DNA from: Symsagittifera roscoffensis
Taxonomy: Eukaryota; Xenacoelomorpha; Acoela; Convolutidae
Reading direction: 5' to 3'
Length of the DNA stretch: 64,000 nt
NCBI RefSeq assembly: GCF_963678635.1
Contig: NC_087069.1
Span: 38,002,071 to 38,066,070 of the forward strand
Below the pieces are notes generated by a model. It had not been told where the DNA came from, did no database searches, and saw nothing but the letters and a program-made list of their open reading frames with translations. Position numbers and translations under genes: made by a program. Shown here piece after piece: positions 1-9,293 of the stretch (the stretch's first letter is position 1; each line of letters begins with the position of its first letter).

Positions 1-386
1 ATTCTCCTCAGCCCAGGCTTGGGCTTGGAGGGCAAAGGCATCTCACCTGGTTGGTAAGTCCTAGAACTTCTCAATCCAGGCTCGTTCGCCAAGTCACTCC
101 CTGAGAGTTTCCCGTTTCTCCACCTCATCACTCTCATGTTCGGGCGGTCTAGTACTCCCCTCTCTCCGTATGCTGCCATCAATAGGACTTCAGTGGGGCG
201 GTCCCCACGGTTGTCATGCCCCAAGATGTTTATCAGGGCGGTCAATAACATGACTACCTCTGGGTCCTCCAGAGCGAAGTCTCGATCCATAAGCCGACGA
301 TAGATCGCATCTACCATCGGTCCTACATATGCCTCTGCCAGGTCCATCAATTCATTCTCTTTTCGGGTTCGATTCGATTTGATTTA
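1..386 (-). CDS. Unidentified ORF, open at the window edge
   Basis: Translating the minus strand leftward gives an uninterrupted frame from a stop near 387 to base 1. The first ATG is at 345-347, giving at least 115 codons. The product is mixed charged and hydrophobic, with Leu/Ile/Met-rich helical stretches (such as VVMLLTALINIL) and a Lys/Pro-rich part near the edge. Base composition is GC-richer than the AT-rich stretch next to it and resembles the retroelement at 1-10 kb. It lies 3' of that element's polyprotein, where a retroelement may carry an extra gene, but it could equally be the start of another element's gag. I recognise no domain. Confidence 0.4.
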
Positions 387-790
387 ATGATTTGACTCAA
401 GTGAATAATTAAACGATCAATCAGGATCTAGAAAAGAGGTCACGAATATCACACTTGTCCGTTTCACCTTAACTTCTCGTTGAAAATTATTTAAAACAGT
501 CAGATAAAAAGAATTTGATCCTAAAAATTATTAAAATCGGTCTCTAAATTTTTGGAATTCGACCTAAGATTGGACACTCCAAACCTTGGATCTATTCTTA
601 AGATCGTCATTCAGTTGTTCGTGGTCACTAACTCCTTCTTACCCAGGATCTTAATAACATAACACATAACATAACATAACACACATATCACACACTACAC
701 ATACTTTAGTCTGACACCCTCTTGCATGTCACCCTAACTCAGCCTATACTTAAGTAATATTTCCTATGTAAGTATACTTGTATATTAGTA
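387..790. other. AT-rich noncoding stretch
   Basis: No credible ORF. It holds a short-motif tract of AACATAACACATAAC type at about 655-700 and CACA-rich sequence to about 700. It separates the edge ORF from the polyprotein's last recognisable part. I found no copy of the 10.4-13.28 kb flank here, so this does not look like the element's 3' LTR. Confidence 0.4.
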
Positions 791-1950
791 TCAGAGAAGA
801 TTACGTGTATGAGCGCGTACAGTTCCCGAGGATGCAGTCGTCCTCTGATCGGATCGTACACTGGAAGCGAGAGCTCCTTCACTTACCTTTCCACAAGGAA
901 GTCTCTCAGCCTCGTCAAGGACAAGACTAGGTCTTCCGGGTCCACGTGCCGCTTCTCCGTCGCCCGTGTCACTAAGAAGCATAGTTATTTTCCCGCTATC
1001 TGTGACGCCGCTGGAGGCAAGGCTGCTACGCCCCCTATTCCTGGTCTTTGCTTCCAAAATATTCTACGTTCTTATATTCTCTCTTAAAATCCGCTGCTAA
1101 CGCTGTCCTAAAACTCATGTCTGCTGTGATTGCTATCGCACATGTTCTATTCGTGAGTATAAAATCGCTGTCTGTTAGTATTATGCTACTTGAATATTCA
1201 TTTGGTGAGTTAAAATATGACTCAACTACCCTCCCTATCTCCGGTTTCTTAGGGTCCTCGCCTGTTTTCGCTTCTAAATCTCCTGTCTCTTTTGCTATTC
1301 TTAATTTTTTTATTAATAAATTTTCAGTGTGGGTAAGTCCTACCTCCACTCCCCGGACAAAAATATCCATCGACATCCCCGTCGATCGCAAACCAGATAT
1401 CAAGTCGAGGTTGGAAGCCGGAATGAGTAGTCGACCTTCCTGGGCAGCCCAGGAAGGATCCTCTCGTTCAGTTTTCAAGTATTTCATGCTTCCACGATCT
1501 ACATCTTGAATCGTGACACTGGTCTCCTTTGGGTCCGACGTCATTTTGTTCAGCCATTCCAAGACACGTAAATTCGTCAATATGACTGCTGTTGCTCGTC
1601 GTCGAATTCTACCTCGGGCTTGGACTGGTCATTGACCCACTCCTCGTCGTGATCATCGATTACGTCAATGTCCTGTGACACAGTTATTTCTTCTAGACCC
1701 ACTACTTCTTCCCCTATCTTCTTTAGGTCTATCCTGTCCACTACAAAATCGTCGCCGTAAGGGTTATATCCTTTTCTGGGTCATGTCCTGTCATTCTGTT
1801 GAGTCTGTATCGTGAACGGAAGATCCGATTCCAAGTTCTTGGGAACCTCCCATTATTCAGCGTCTTGCCAGTCCTCTTCTGCGTAGGGTAAAGTTTCATC
1901 GTCTGCTTCAATCACCTCATTTGGATCCAGGTCCAGTGGCGCTTCAGGAT
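791..1950 (-). pseudogene. C-terminal extension of the gypsy polyprotein, frameshifted
   Basis: Three minus-strand frames follow integrase. About 1858-1980 is an acidic frame with runs such as SEDPEAPLDLDPNEV. Positions 1035-1580 encode 181 residues. Positions 791-1057 encode 88 residues in a third frame, overlapping the previous one by 23 bases. The overlap reads the same bases in two frames, so a single indel probably split one protein. The region is acidic in its first part and then mixed. I see no envelope features: no signal peptide, no cysteine pattern, no membrane segment. I infer that it was continuous with integrase in an intact element. Its function is unknown. Confidence 0.5.
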
Positions 1951-1974
1951 CCTCTGATACACTTGTTCCTTCCT

Positions 1975-3204
1975 CTATGACTTCATTTCCATCGTCCCGG
2001 TGCCCTTCTCATTGACCTCACAAGTAGGGTCCATCATTAGAGAATCCCCCTCTTCCATGTCTGCAGGTATACACCAGTCTTCTGTCGAAGGATTGTGTGG
2101 CTTAATGTTCTCGTAATGAGCGGCTCGGCCAGTACTCAGTCTATAGAAGCGTCCCTGCTGGTGCACCTCCGTAATCATGAAGGGTCCCCCCCCAATTTTT
2201 AGGAGCTTTTTCGATCCTTTCGGTGGTATGACGTTCTGAAATACCCATACGTAGTCCCCTACAGAATAAGCTTTTGCACCAGCTGCTTTCTTGTCAAATT
2301 TCCTCTGCCTTGCCTGCGCCTGCTGAGTATTTCGTCTACATAAGTCGTTTAACTCCTGCTGACGTCTTATTACATCCCTTACATAGACCTGTGGTGACGT
2401 CTTCTTACCCTCATACTCTGGGTAGAAGAAAGTCAAGGGCAAAGACTTCTCGTGCCCGGGTAGCATAATATGTGGACTAATTCCGTTGGTGGAATATTGC
2501 GTGCTATTGTAAGCTCCCATCACCTGTGGAAGATATCTGTCCCAATCGGTCATGTACCTGGAACAATATACCCTCAGCATCGACAATAACGTTCTATTTT
2601 GCCTTTCCACTAAGCCATTCGTCTGAGGATGGTATGTCGTGGAGTGAGCGTGAGCCACCTGCGAACGTCGCATTAGCTCTTTTGTAAGTTCTCCCACGAA
2701 AGCTGTTCCGTTATCCGATTGAAACGTCATCGGACAACCATGTCTCGCTATCCGCCTATTGATCAGGTGGTCGCACGTCTCTTCCGCTGAGGCAGTTATG
2801 CAGGGCACGGCCTCTGCATACTTCGTGAAGTGATCTATCATGACCAAGACTTGATTATAACCACTGTCTGTCATGCATATCTTTTGGTGATCTATCTGCA
2901 CCACCTCGTTGAATTCAGACGATTCGATCAATTGTAAAGGAATTCGCAATTTCCTTGGATCCTTGACCTGTTGGCATGACAGGCATGATGTTACCCACTT
3001 CTGGCATGCCTTTTTCATTCCAGGCCACTCAAAGCGCTTCAGGATCCTCTGATATACTTTTTCGATCCCCTGATGGCCCATCTGATCATGCGACCTGAAT
3101 AAGAGTTCTGTCTGATAAAGTTGCGGCAACACTATCGCGTTATTTTTGTATAGGACTTTGTCTTCATCTCTTCTCTTGCAAGCCATAATCCCGTCCTTGT
3201 TCAA
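1975..3204 (-). CDS. Ty3/gypsy integrase (409 residues)
   Basis: This enzyme inserts the cDNA copy of the element into chromosomal DNA. A zinc-binding HHCC module is visible as H39-x4-H44 and C74-x2-C77. The catalytic core triad is D105 (in VVQIDHQK), D164 (in SDNGTAF) and E200 (in TNGLVERQ). D164 and E200 have exactly 35 residues between them, as in DD35E retroviral integrases. A GPF-type motif (GGGPFMITEV) lies near residue 335 in the C-terminal domain, as in chromoviral and other gypsy integrases. The frame is intact across all three domains, so this is the best preserved enzyme of the element. The start shown is the first codon of the open frame, not a real initiation site, because the protein would be cut from a polyprotein. 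Confidence 0.93.
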   Translation of the reverse strand: MNKDGIMACKRRDEDKVLYKNNAIVLPQLYQTELLFRSHDQMGHQGIEKVYQRILKRFEWPGMKKACQKWVTSCLSCQQVKDPRKLRIPLQLIESSEFNEVVQIDHQKICMTDSGYNQVLVMIDHFTKYAEAVPCITASAEETCDHLINRRIARHGCPMTFQSDNGTAFVGELTKELMRRSQVAHAHSTTYHPQTNGLVERQNRTLLSMLRVYCSRYMTDWDRYLPQVMGAYNSTQYSTNGISPHIMLPGHEKSLPLTFFYPEYEGKKTSPQVYVRDVIRRQQELNDLCRRNTQQAQARQRKFDKKAAGAKAYSVGDYVWVFQNVIPPKGSKKLLKIGGGPFMITEVHQQGRFYRLSTGRAAHYENIKPHNPSTEDWCIPADMEEGDSLMMDPTCEVNEKGTGTMEMKS

Positions 3205-3258
3205 GTATTACCTTTCCTCTTTCTGCATAAAATACTGTCTCAGAATGCGGTAACTGTC

Positions 3259-3846
3259 TTACTCGAGGTCTCCTTTGTCCGGAGAACCAGTTTCGATCCA
3301 CCTTTTCAGGTAGCTTGTCATGCGGTCATTTCTCTGCGCTCTTAGTAGATCCGAGAGTCTGTATCTCGCCTTCAAGTACGTCTTCATGACCCTCATCTGA
3401 CTTTTCAGCTCATTGGGCTGATGCGTATCTTCTTCCATCTTAACGCACCAAATCTTTGCCAATGGCTGTGTTTCCTGTTTGAAAGGCTGAAGATCAGTCC
3501 TGATTACCTCTTTTTGTGGCAACAGACTCATCGAACGTTTCGATACCGCTATTGTTTCCAGATCATCCGCTGCGTTATCAAAGACTCTTTCACCTGGTAT
3601 GAGGTAGCGATCACTGTGAGGGTCCTGGTATACCTCTCTATCCCGATCCCTTGCTCGAGTTTCCACTAGTAGTGTGTGGATCGCTAGTTCTGACGGTTCC
3701 GATCCCGAGCTCGAGTTCCTGTCTGAGTAGGTGTCAATTCCTGAGTTTCGGGAATTGTCATTTATTGAAGAGTCTGCGACATAGTCTGCACCATCTTCTG
3801 GGTCAGTTCTGTGCTTTCCTCTCATCCATCTGAACTCCCCGGACAA
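3259..3846 (-). CDS. Polyprotein linker before integrase
   Basis: A 195-residue frame immediately upstream of integrase. It is charged, rich in Asp, Ser and Arg, and looks partly disordered (SDRNSSSGSEPSELA). The C-terminal half is more helical and basic (KTYLKARYRLSDLLRAQRND). I recognise no catalytic motif. Together with 3865-4395 it makes the RNase H to integrase spacer several hundred residues long, much longer than in most gypsy elements. A break at about 3846-3865 separates the two frames. Confidence 0.6.
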   Translation of the reverse strand: MSGEFRWMRGKHRTDPEDGADYVADSSINDNSRNSGIDTYSDRNSSSGSEPSELAIHTLLVETRARDRDREVYQDPHSDRYLIPGERVFDNAADDLETIAVSKRSMSLLPQKEVIRTDLQPFKQETQPLAKIWCVKMEEDTHQPNELKSQMRVMKTYLKARYRLSDLLRAQRNDRMTSYLKRWIETGSPDKGDLE

Positions 3847-3864
3847 AACTTTATTCTCCAGGTC

Positions 3865-4395
3865 CTACTTCCCATCAGGAACTTTTTCATCTACATCAGA
3901 CTCCCCGGACAAACTTCCTTGTCCCGGGTGTTGATCTTGAACTCGCCGGCTCTTCTCACCGTTCGTCTCCCCGGACAAACAATCTTGCACCAGGTTTCGT
4001 TCAACCTTTTCACCTTCTTTATCCTGGTCCACAAAGGTAACGATTTTCTTCTTTTGCGTATCGTTCCCCTGTTTTTTCCGTTTGTAAGAAGTACTGGTTG
4101 AAACCTCGTGTGGTATCGAGGATACTAGTTGCTGAACTATTGTCCTACAATCCCTCTCGTTTTCTTTGTGTTGTCGTCTGGACGGCATGATCTTCACCTT
4201 CTCACTGACTGTCAGTGATGCCACTGCTGCTGCCCACTCGGGGTCATCTCTGGGCACTTCTCTCTCTAACAATCCACCCAGCATCCGCATCACTTGCGGT
4301 GTGACTTGCACCGTTTTATCCAATAATGAGAGGCTGTTAATGTTCATGCGAGAAAGCTCCTGCTGGACCAGGTTCGAGCGCAGCAACAGATCCAA
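3865..4395 (-). CDS. Polyprotein linker after RNase H, with LSGE repeats
   Basis: A 176-residue frame that begins with hydrophobic helical sequence (LLRSNLVQQELSRM) and ends in a charged tail. Repeated LSGE units (CLSGE, SLSGE and an SGE at the next frame's start) correspond to three copies of CTCCCCGGACAAAC on the plus strand, at about 3835, 3901 and 3970. It overlaps the end of the RNase H frame by 52 bases in another frame, which marks an indel near 4400. Function unknown; the repeats could be cleavage or spacer units. Confidence 0.55.
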   Translation of the reverse strand: MDLLLRSNLVQQELSRMNINSLSLLDKTVQVTPQVMRMLGGLLEREVPRDDPEWAAAVASLTVSEKVKIMPSRRQHKENERDCRTIVQQLVSSIPHEVSTSTSYKRKKQGNDTQKKKIVTFVDQDKEGEKVERNLVQDCLSGETNGEKSRRVQDQHPGQGSLSGESDVDEKVPDGK

Positions 4396-6257
4396 GGGCG
4401 GTGTTTCTTGGATAGGATCTTTATCTCAGCTGCTTTCTCTACAGATAACTCAGGATGTCCTGGAGTTGGATGTCTAGATTTGTCCAACCATCTCGTTAAG
4501 GGAAGCGCTTCATAAGTTTCTCTGTCCAGAAACGATAATCCTTCCTTTATTTCTGCCTGATTGGCTTGCTTCTGTTCCAATCTTTCATAGAACTCGGTTT
4601 TCTTGCTGAGGCTGTCAGCATTCTGGTGTTTTTCACGCATCCTGTGCTCGATTATCATGTGGTAGTCATCTAATCTCACTATCCATCTTCCTATATAACT
4701 TTGATCCATCGAGTATGTCTTCAACCAGGATAATGCACTGTTGTCCACGCGTAACTTAAAGGGAGCGCTCCCCGAGTAATTGCGGTATTTTTCCACATAT
4801 GTGACTACTGCAAACATTTCTGCATTTGGTGCACCATATTTCATCTCAGTGTCACTTAACACCTTACTGTCATATGCAATGGGACGGAGAACGGTTCTCC
4901 TATTCCATTCCTGCTCCTGATGCAGTATTCCCGAGATGGCTACTACTGATGCGTCTGTGTCAAGAACATACATGCCTTTTTCAGTAGGCATGCCTAGCAC
5001 TGGCGCCTCGCACAGTTCCCGCTTTATGTTCTCAAAGACCGTTTGAGCTTCATCGCTCCATTCGAACTTTTTCCCTTTGTTGCGCATCAGCTTGTGCATC
5101 GGATAAACCTTGTCTGCATATCCTTTTATGAACTCATGGTAATAGTTGGCAAACCCTAGGAAGCTCATGAGCTGTGTGTCCGTTCTGGGAGCTTTCCATG
5201 TCAACGCAGCTTCTACTGCTTCCAGGTCCGGCCTCACACCATGCCTGTCCACCATTCTTCCTAGGTACTTGATTGAATCCCGAAGGACTTCACATTTCGA
5301 TGGTTTGCATTTCAAGCCTGCTCTTTTCATGCATCCAAAGACCTCATCGAGCCAATCAATGTGGTCTTCCAGGGTCGGTGTTGCTATGACTACGGCATCT
5401 ACGTAACACATCACAAGATTCCCGTACTTATTTGTCACTATGGTCAAAGCCTAAGCCATCAGTCTTTGAAAAGTGGCCGTTGCGTTGCACAAGCAGAAGG
5501 GCATCCTCTTCCACTGGTACAACCCCAATTCACATGTGAATCCGGTTTTTTCTCTATCCTTCTTCCTTAGAGGGACCTGCCAGAAGGCAGAACCCAAGTC
5601 CAATGTGGTGAAGAACTTGGCATCACCAAGTTTAGAGAGGCTCTCGTCTATTCGCGGTATCGGGTACGCATCTTTTATCGTTACCGCGTTCAAGTAGCGA
5701 AAGTCGCAACAAAACCTAAGCTGCCCCCCTTTCTCTTTCGCCATTGCTACCCCGCAAGCCCATGGAGATTTCGAGGGTTCTATCATGTCGTACTCGAGCA
5801 ACATTTCTATTTCCGCTCGGCACGCTTCCAATTTCTGTGGCGTCATTCGTCTTGCGCCTTCCCTATGGGGAACGGCGCCTACCTCAAGTTCGATTTCGTG
5901 TTCGACAAAGTTACAGCAACCGATATTCGCCTTATGTTTTGAAAATACATCCGCGTTCCGATTTAAAACCTCCCGAAGTAATTCAAAATCTCCCACGCCT
6001 ATTTTCCCTTTTAAGTGTTCTATCTCTGGCAAAACAATATGGTCAGATTTCAGTTCATATGACGAGGGGCGTTCCGGAAAGTTCGAGCAGCTCAATAAGC
6101 CGTCGTCCGTTTCGGACTTCATTGAAAACAATTTTTGAATAGATTTTAATTCATTAATCCTCTTTAAAATGTTATCTTTATTGTCATGATAAGGACAGTC
6201 TTTCACACTATGTTTCTTCAAGTTTTGTAAATCCTCATAGTCGGTCCTCATCGGCAA
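4344..6257 (-). pseudogene. Reverse transcriptase-RNase H, inactivated
   Basis: This copied the element's RNA into DNA. From 6257 the frame carries the early polymerase motifs (RFCCDFRYLN; motif A in FTTLDLGSAFWQ; motif B near MPFCLCNATATF). It ends at an in-frame amber codon at 5451-5453 and continues in the same frame from 5447. Motif C there reads C-Y-V-D-A where Y-V-D-D is required, so the second catalytic aspartate is lost. RNase H follows with Asp in LDTDAS, Glu in NAEMF, Asp in RVDNS and Asp in HQNADS. The last ~20 residues are out of frame. One stop, one active-site substitution and one frameshift indicate a dead copy. Confidence 0.9.
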
Positions 6258-6287
6258 AGCGTAACCAAGTTTCTTTCCACGCTGGAT

Positions 6288-6950
6288 TTAAACCGTGGTG
6301 TTCAATAACACACTGACACACAGTCTGTTTCGAGTTACCGAGAAGCTCCGGCCTAAAATCACTGAGCTTTGACTATTTGGATTCGGTACCAAACAAACAT
6401 GTTTACTATCACTTACCGAATTTAAATTTCTCATTCTAAAAATTGCTACTACTGCTTGTCCCGGCTGTAGTTTTACTTTCCTGTCTAAAAAAATTGGTAT
6501 CTTGATTTCGTCTGTTATTATTCTATTAATTGGTTTCTTAACATACCTCTGATCCGGGTTCCTAATCCTGAATAGACCGTTGATCAAGTCAATCATCACG
6601 TCAAAATTCCTGACAAAATCTCTGCCTAAGATGAATTGGTCGGCGTCGTCCAAATTCTCCACCACCAGGAAGCTGATCCAAAGATCCCGTCCTCCCATGT
6701 GAAGGACCGTTATTGGTGTTCTTGCGGCTACGTAAATCGCTCCTCGATTGGCTGCTGCCAGTCGGAGATTCGTCGGAATTAGATCTTCCCTCGTGAAGCC
6801 CTTTCTTTCCCAAGTCTTTATCGGTATAACACTCAATGCCGCTCCTGTGTCCAGAAGCCCTGTGACTCCGATCTTCTTTCCGTCGGTGTCGAGCAGATGT
6901 GCAGTCACTTCTGCTTCGTATCCAATGTGTACTGCGTCTTGCTCCATCAT
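6288..6950 (-). CDS. Retropepsin-like aspartic protease domain
   Basis: This processes the polyprotein during particle maturation. The active-site D-T-G-A is at residues 34-37 (GLLDTGAALSV) inside a beta-rich fold. The downstream ILGRDF motif matches the conserved Ile/Leu-Gly of retropepsins. The remainder (to residue 220) leads toward RT. The fold and both signature motifs are intact. Frame breaks on both sides (6257-6288 and 6950-7160) detach it from RT and Gag. The family works as a dimer, so one D-T-G per monomer is expected. Confidence 0.88.
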   Translation of the reverse strand: MMEQDAVHIGYEAEVTAHLLDTDGKKIGVTGLLDTGAALSVIPIKTWERKGFTREDLIPTNLRLAAANRGAIYVAARTPITVLHMGGRDLWISFLVVENLDDADQFILGRDFVRNFDVMIDLINGLFRIRNPDQRYVKKPINRIITDEIKIPIFLDRKVKLQPGQAVVAIFRMRNLNSVSDSKHVCLVPNPNSQSSVILGRSFSVTRNRLCVSVLLNTTV

Positions 6951-7159
6951 GGTGTCATGGCCTATCCTGCGGACTTTGAGTTCCTCTTCACCAAAATAGA
7001 TCTGCCCTATCTGGTCACTGTCTGTTGTTACTATGTCCTAGTGTAGATACTGATTCCATCTACGCTCAGCATCACTTGATACGGTCCATAGACTTCTACG
7101 TAGCGCCCATGAAGCTTCTTTATGCGAGGGCCACCCGTTGTTAGTAGTGCTCGCACAGC

Positions 7160-7444
7160 TCATGACTCAGTGCGTGGCTCCACCTGCCTCAGATAATCTG
7201 CATATGTGTCCAAATGCATCAAAGTGAACTCTGATGGTTCACCCAAATTTCTGATTACCTGGTGTCCCGCTACCGAGATTATTGACTGTATTTTGCTTCC
7301 TTGTGGCACCATACCGAACCTCTGCCCAGAGATCACATTAAGTGTCATGCTCAAACTACTTGGTGCTTTTGTTTCTTCGACTTCTGTTGCCTCGAAGGTA
7401 TTCAGCGTCTCCTGTAGTTTCTCATTTTCCAATTCGAGCTTCAC
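7160..7444 (-). CDS. Gag-protease connector
   Basis: A 94-residue frame that starts with a charged heptad-like helix (KLELENEKLQETLNTFEATEVEE) and then a more compact segment of unknown function. It lies between the Gag zinc-knuckle ORF and protease. The break at 7444-7472 looks like a small indel, because the helix continues the charged region ending the Gag frame. No known domain. Confidence 0.5.
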   Translation of the reverse strand: MKLELENEKLQETLNTFEATEVEETKAPSSLSMTLNVISGQRFGMVPQGSKIQSIISVAGHQVIRNLGEPSEFTLMHLDTYADYLRQVEPRTES

Positions 7445-7471
7445 TTTTTGCTCGATCTCTTTTGTTACCAG

Positions 7472-8422
7472 TTACTGTTGCACTCTATTTAGAGCATCCC
7501 TCGCGGCTGCCCTATAATCAATCTTGAAGTCATCCGCCACAGTCACCGGTTCCGGTTCACATGTCTCTTCTGTCACCGCTTGTATTTTCTTCGTTGCCAG
7601 CTCTTGCTCTTTTTCTTTTCTGCGCGCCTCCGCTTCACTCAATAGGTGAGCCTTGGTGGCTTTCACTCCCGATAAAGCTTTCTCATGCCTTGGATGCTTG
7701 ATGTCTGCTACAGCATCCCAGAATTGCGGACAATCCGATTTAAATTGACCTTCCAAGTTGCAAAAGAAGCACCTCGGGCCAAACTTTGCAGTTACTCCTC
7801 TCATGAAATCTTCATGGTCGACTTCTGACGCATCTTCGTCCTCGAGGCTATAGCCTATTGCTTTCATGCCCTGTTTGTAAGTTGGGCATGCTGACACATG
7901 ATGTTCCGTCGAACTGCAATTTGAACAAGAGCGCCTCTTGTCCATATCGTACCTCGGTTTATACCAGTTGTTCCCTTGGTTTGCTGGTCCGTTGTTAAAA
8001 TTGCCATAATTTTTCTTGTAATATCCAGATCTCGATGGAGGTTTCAGTAAAAGATATTCTTTTGACTTGAGCCTCAACTCCTCTGGTGTTGGCGCATTGG
8101 TTGATAGTGGTGTGTAATGTGTTGCTAACATTGTTCGAAGTTCATCATTCTTCACACCATCGATGAATTTTGAGGGTACTGCCAGGTTCATCATCCTGTT
8201 TGACTCGTCCGGTTGGCTACGCCTTCTAAGCATCTCCAAATCGTCTAGAAACACGTCTATTGTCTCATCTTCTCGTTGCCTCCTTTTCTCGAAGCGCATC
8301 ATTACTTGGTGTCCCTGCACCCCTGAACCAAAACGATTTAACAAAATTTCAAAGATTTTCTCAGCAGTATCCCGCTGATATTGCTTTTTGGCCATCACAC
8401 AGTTTAGGGCTGTCCCTTCCAA
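7472..8422 (-). CDS. Gag capsid/nucleocapsid part with two zinc knuckles
   Basis: A structural protein of the retrotransposon particle. Residues 15-110 look like a helical retrotransposon capsid region (IFEILLNRFG, ETIDVFLDDLEMLRR). The first knuckle is canonical: C166-x2-C169-x4-H174-x4-C179. The second, C218-x2-C221-x4-Q226-x4-C231, has Gln where His should bind zinc. A charged, Lys/Glu/Ala-rich helix follows (EARRKEKEQELATKK). The 5' end overlaps the preceding frame by 19 bases, consistent with an indel in a continuous Gag. Confidence 0.85.
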   Translation of the reverse strand: MEGTALNCVMAKKQYQRDTAEKIFEILLNRFGSGVQGHQVMMRFEKRRQREDETIDVFLDDLEMLRRRSQPDESNRMMNLAVPSKFIDGVKNDELRTMLATHYTPLSTNAPTPEELRLKSKEYLLLKPPSRSGYYKKNYGNFNNGPANQGNNWYKPRYDMDKRRSCSNCSSTEHHVSACPTYKQGMKAIGYSLEDEDASEVDHEDFMRGVTAKFGPRCFFCNLEGQFKSDCPQFWDAVADIKHPRHEKALSGVKATKAHLLSEAEARRKEKEQELATKKIQAVTEETCEPEPVTVADDFKIDYRAAARDALNRVQQ

Positions 8423-9255
8423 GTTACTGGTGAGCGCACTGCACTCTTGCCTTTCTGACAGGTCTTCTTCCTCTGTTGCAGTTTCATCACCTCTATCCAG
8501 GTGTCAATGCAGCCGTCAGATTCGTCTTTATAGCATCTTGGTTTCTTAAAGACTCTTCTGGACTTTTCACTGCGTTCATTGGTTCTGGATAACCTCGCCA
8601 GGAATGTCTCCAAAGACCTATTTAGGGGTTCAAAGGCTGTGGCCCTTGCTGTGGCATCTCTTGAATGCCCCGCCTGAGTATCATCGCCCCCTGATAAGGG
8701 TTCTGTATTTGGTACATACCTTCTATCCGATTCGCAGAGATTGTTTCTTCCTTGGCTCGCATGACTCAGCCCTGGGCTTACATGACTCCTGTTCCTGGAA
8801 TCATCTCTCCCCGTCGCATGTGTGCCTTGCGTCGGTCGCTCGTTTGAAGTCTGTCTATTGCCACTTGAGTTTCCTCTGAAGTTTGTGCTCCATGTTCTAT
8901 TATCCCCTTGGGCATAGCCTGCTGAACTGCTCCTACCTCTAGTGGATCCATATGTCCTTCTCCTATTCTGTTGGTCATTGAATTTCACCCTCGGCTCCCT
9001 GCTGGGACCTCCCGAGTTTGGTTCCCCTTCTCTTGGTCCACTCTTGCTGCCTAGTAGCCCGTCCAACCTGTCCATGATAGCCTGAGTTCGCCTCTCCATC
9101 ATCACATCTATCTTTGTGTCAAGAGCCCCAAGAGACTGCTCTTGCTTAATTCTTAACTTCTCCATGTCGCCCTTTAACCGCAACTCTCTCTGTTCCGCTT
9201 CTCTTGTCATTCGCGACAAGTTCTTCGCTATGTGTTCATCCGTTCTTTCCTTCAA
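8404..9255 (-). CDS. Gag middle region, coiled coil plus disordered Arg/Ser/Gly stretch
   Basis: A 283-residue frame. Residues 1-70 form a strongly charged helix with heptad spacing (EAEQRELRLKGDMEKLRIKQ), a probable coiled coil for Gag multimerisation. Residues 75-230 are low complexity and rich in Arg, Ser, Gly, Asn and Thr. The last 50 residues contain a compact Cys/Trp stretch (CYKDESDGCIDTWIEVMKL) that probably starts the capsid domain. The final residues appear out of frame. It is part of one Gag with its neighbours. Confidence 0.6.
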   Translation of the reverse strand: MKERTDEHIAKNLSRMTREAEQRELRLKGDMEKLRIKQEQSLGALDTKIDVMMERRTQAIMDRLDGLLGSKSGPREGEPNSGGPSREPRVKFNDQQNRRRTYGSTRGRSSSAGYAQGDNRTWSTNFRGNSSGNRQTSNERPTQGTHATGRDDSRNRSHVSPGLSHASQGRNNLCESDRRYVPNTEPLSGGDDTQAGHSRDATARATAFEPLNRSLETFLARLSRTNERSEKSRRVFKKPRCYKDESDGCIDTWIEVMKLQQRKKTCQKGKSAVRSPVTWKGQP

Positions 9256-9293
9256 GCGTTTTTCGCTTCTACCAACTTCTTGTCAATTGCGGT

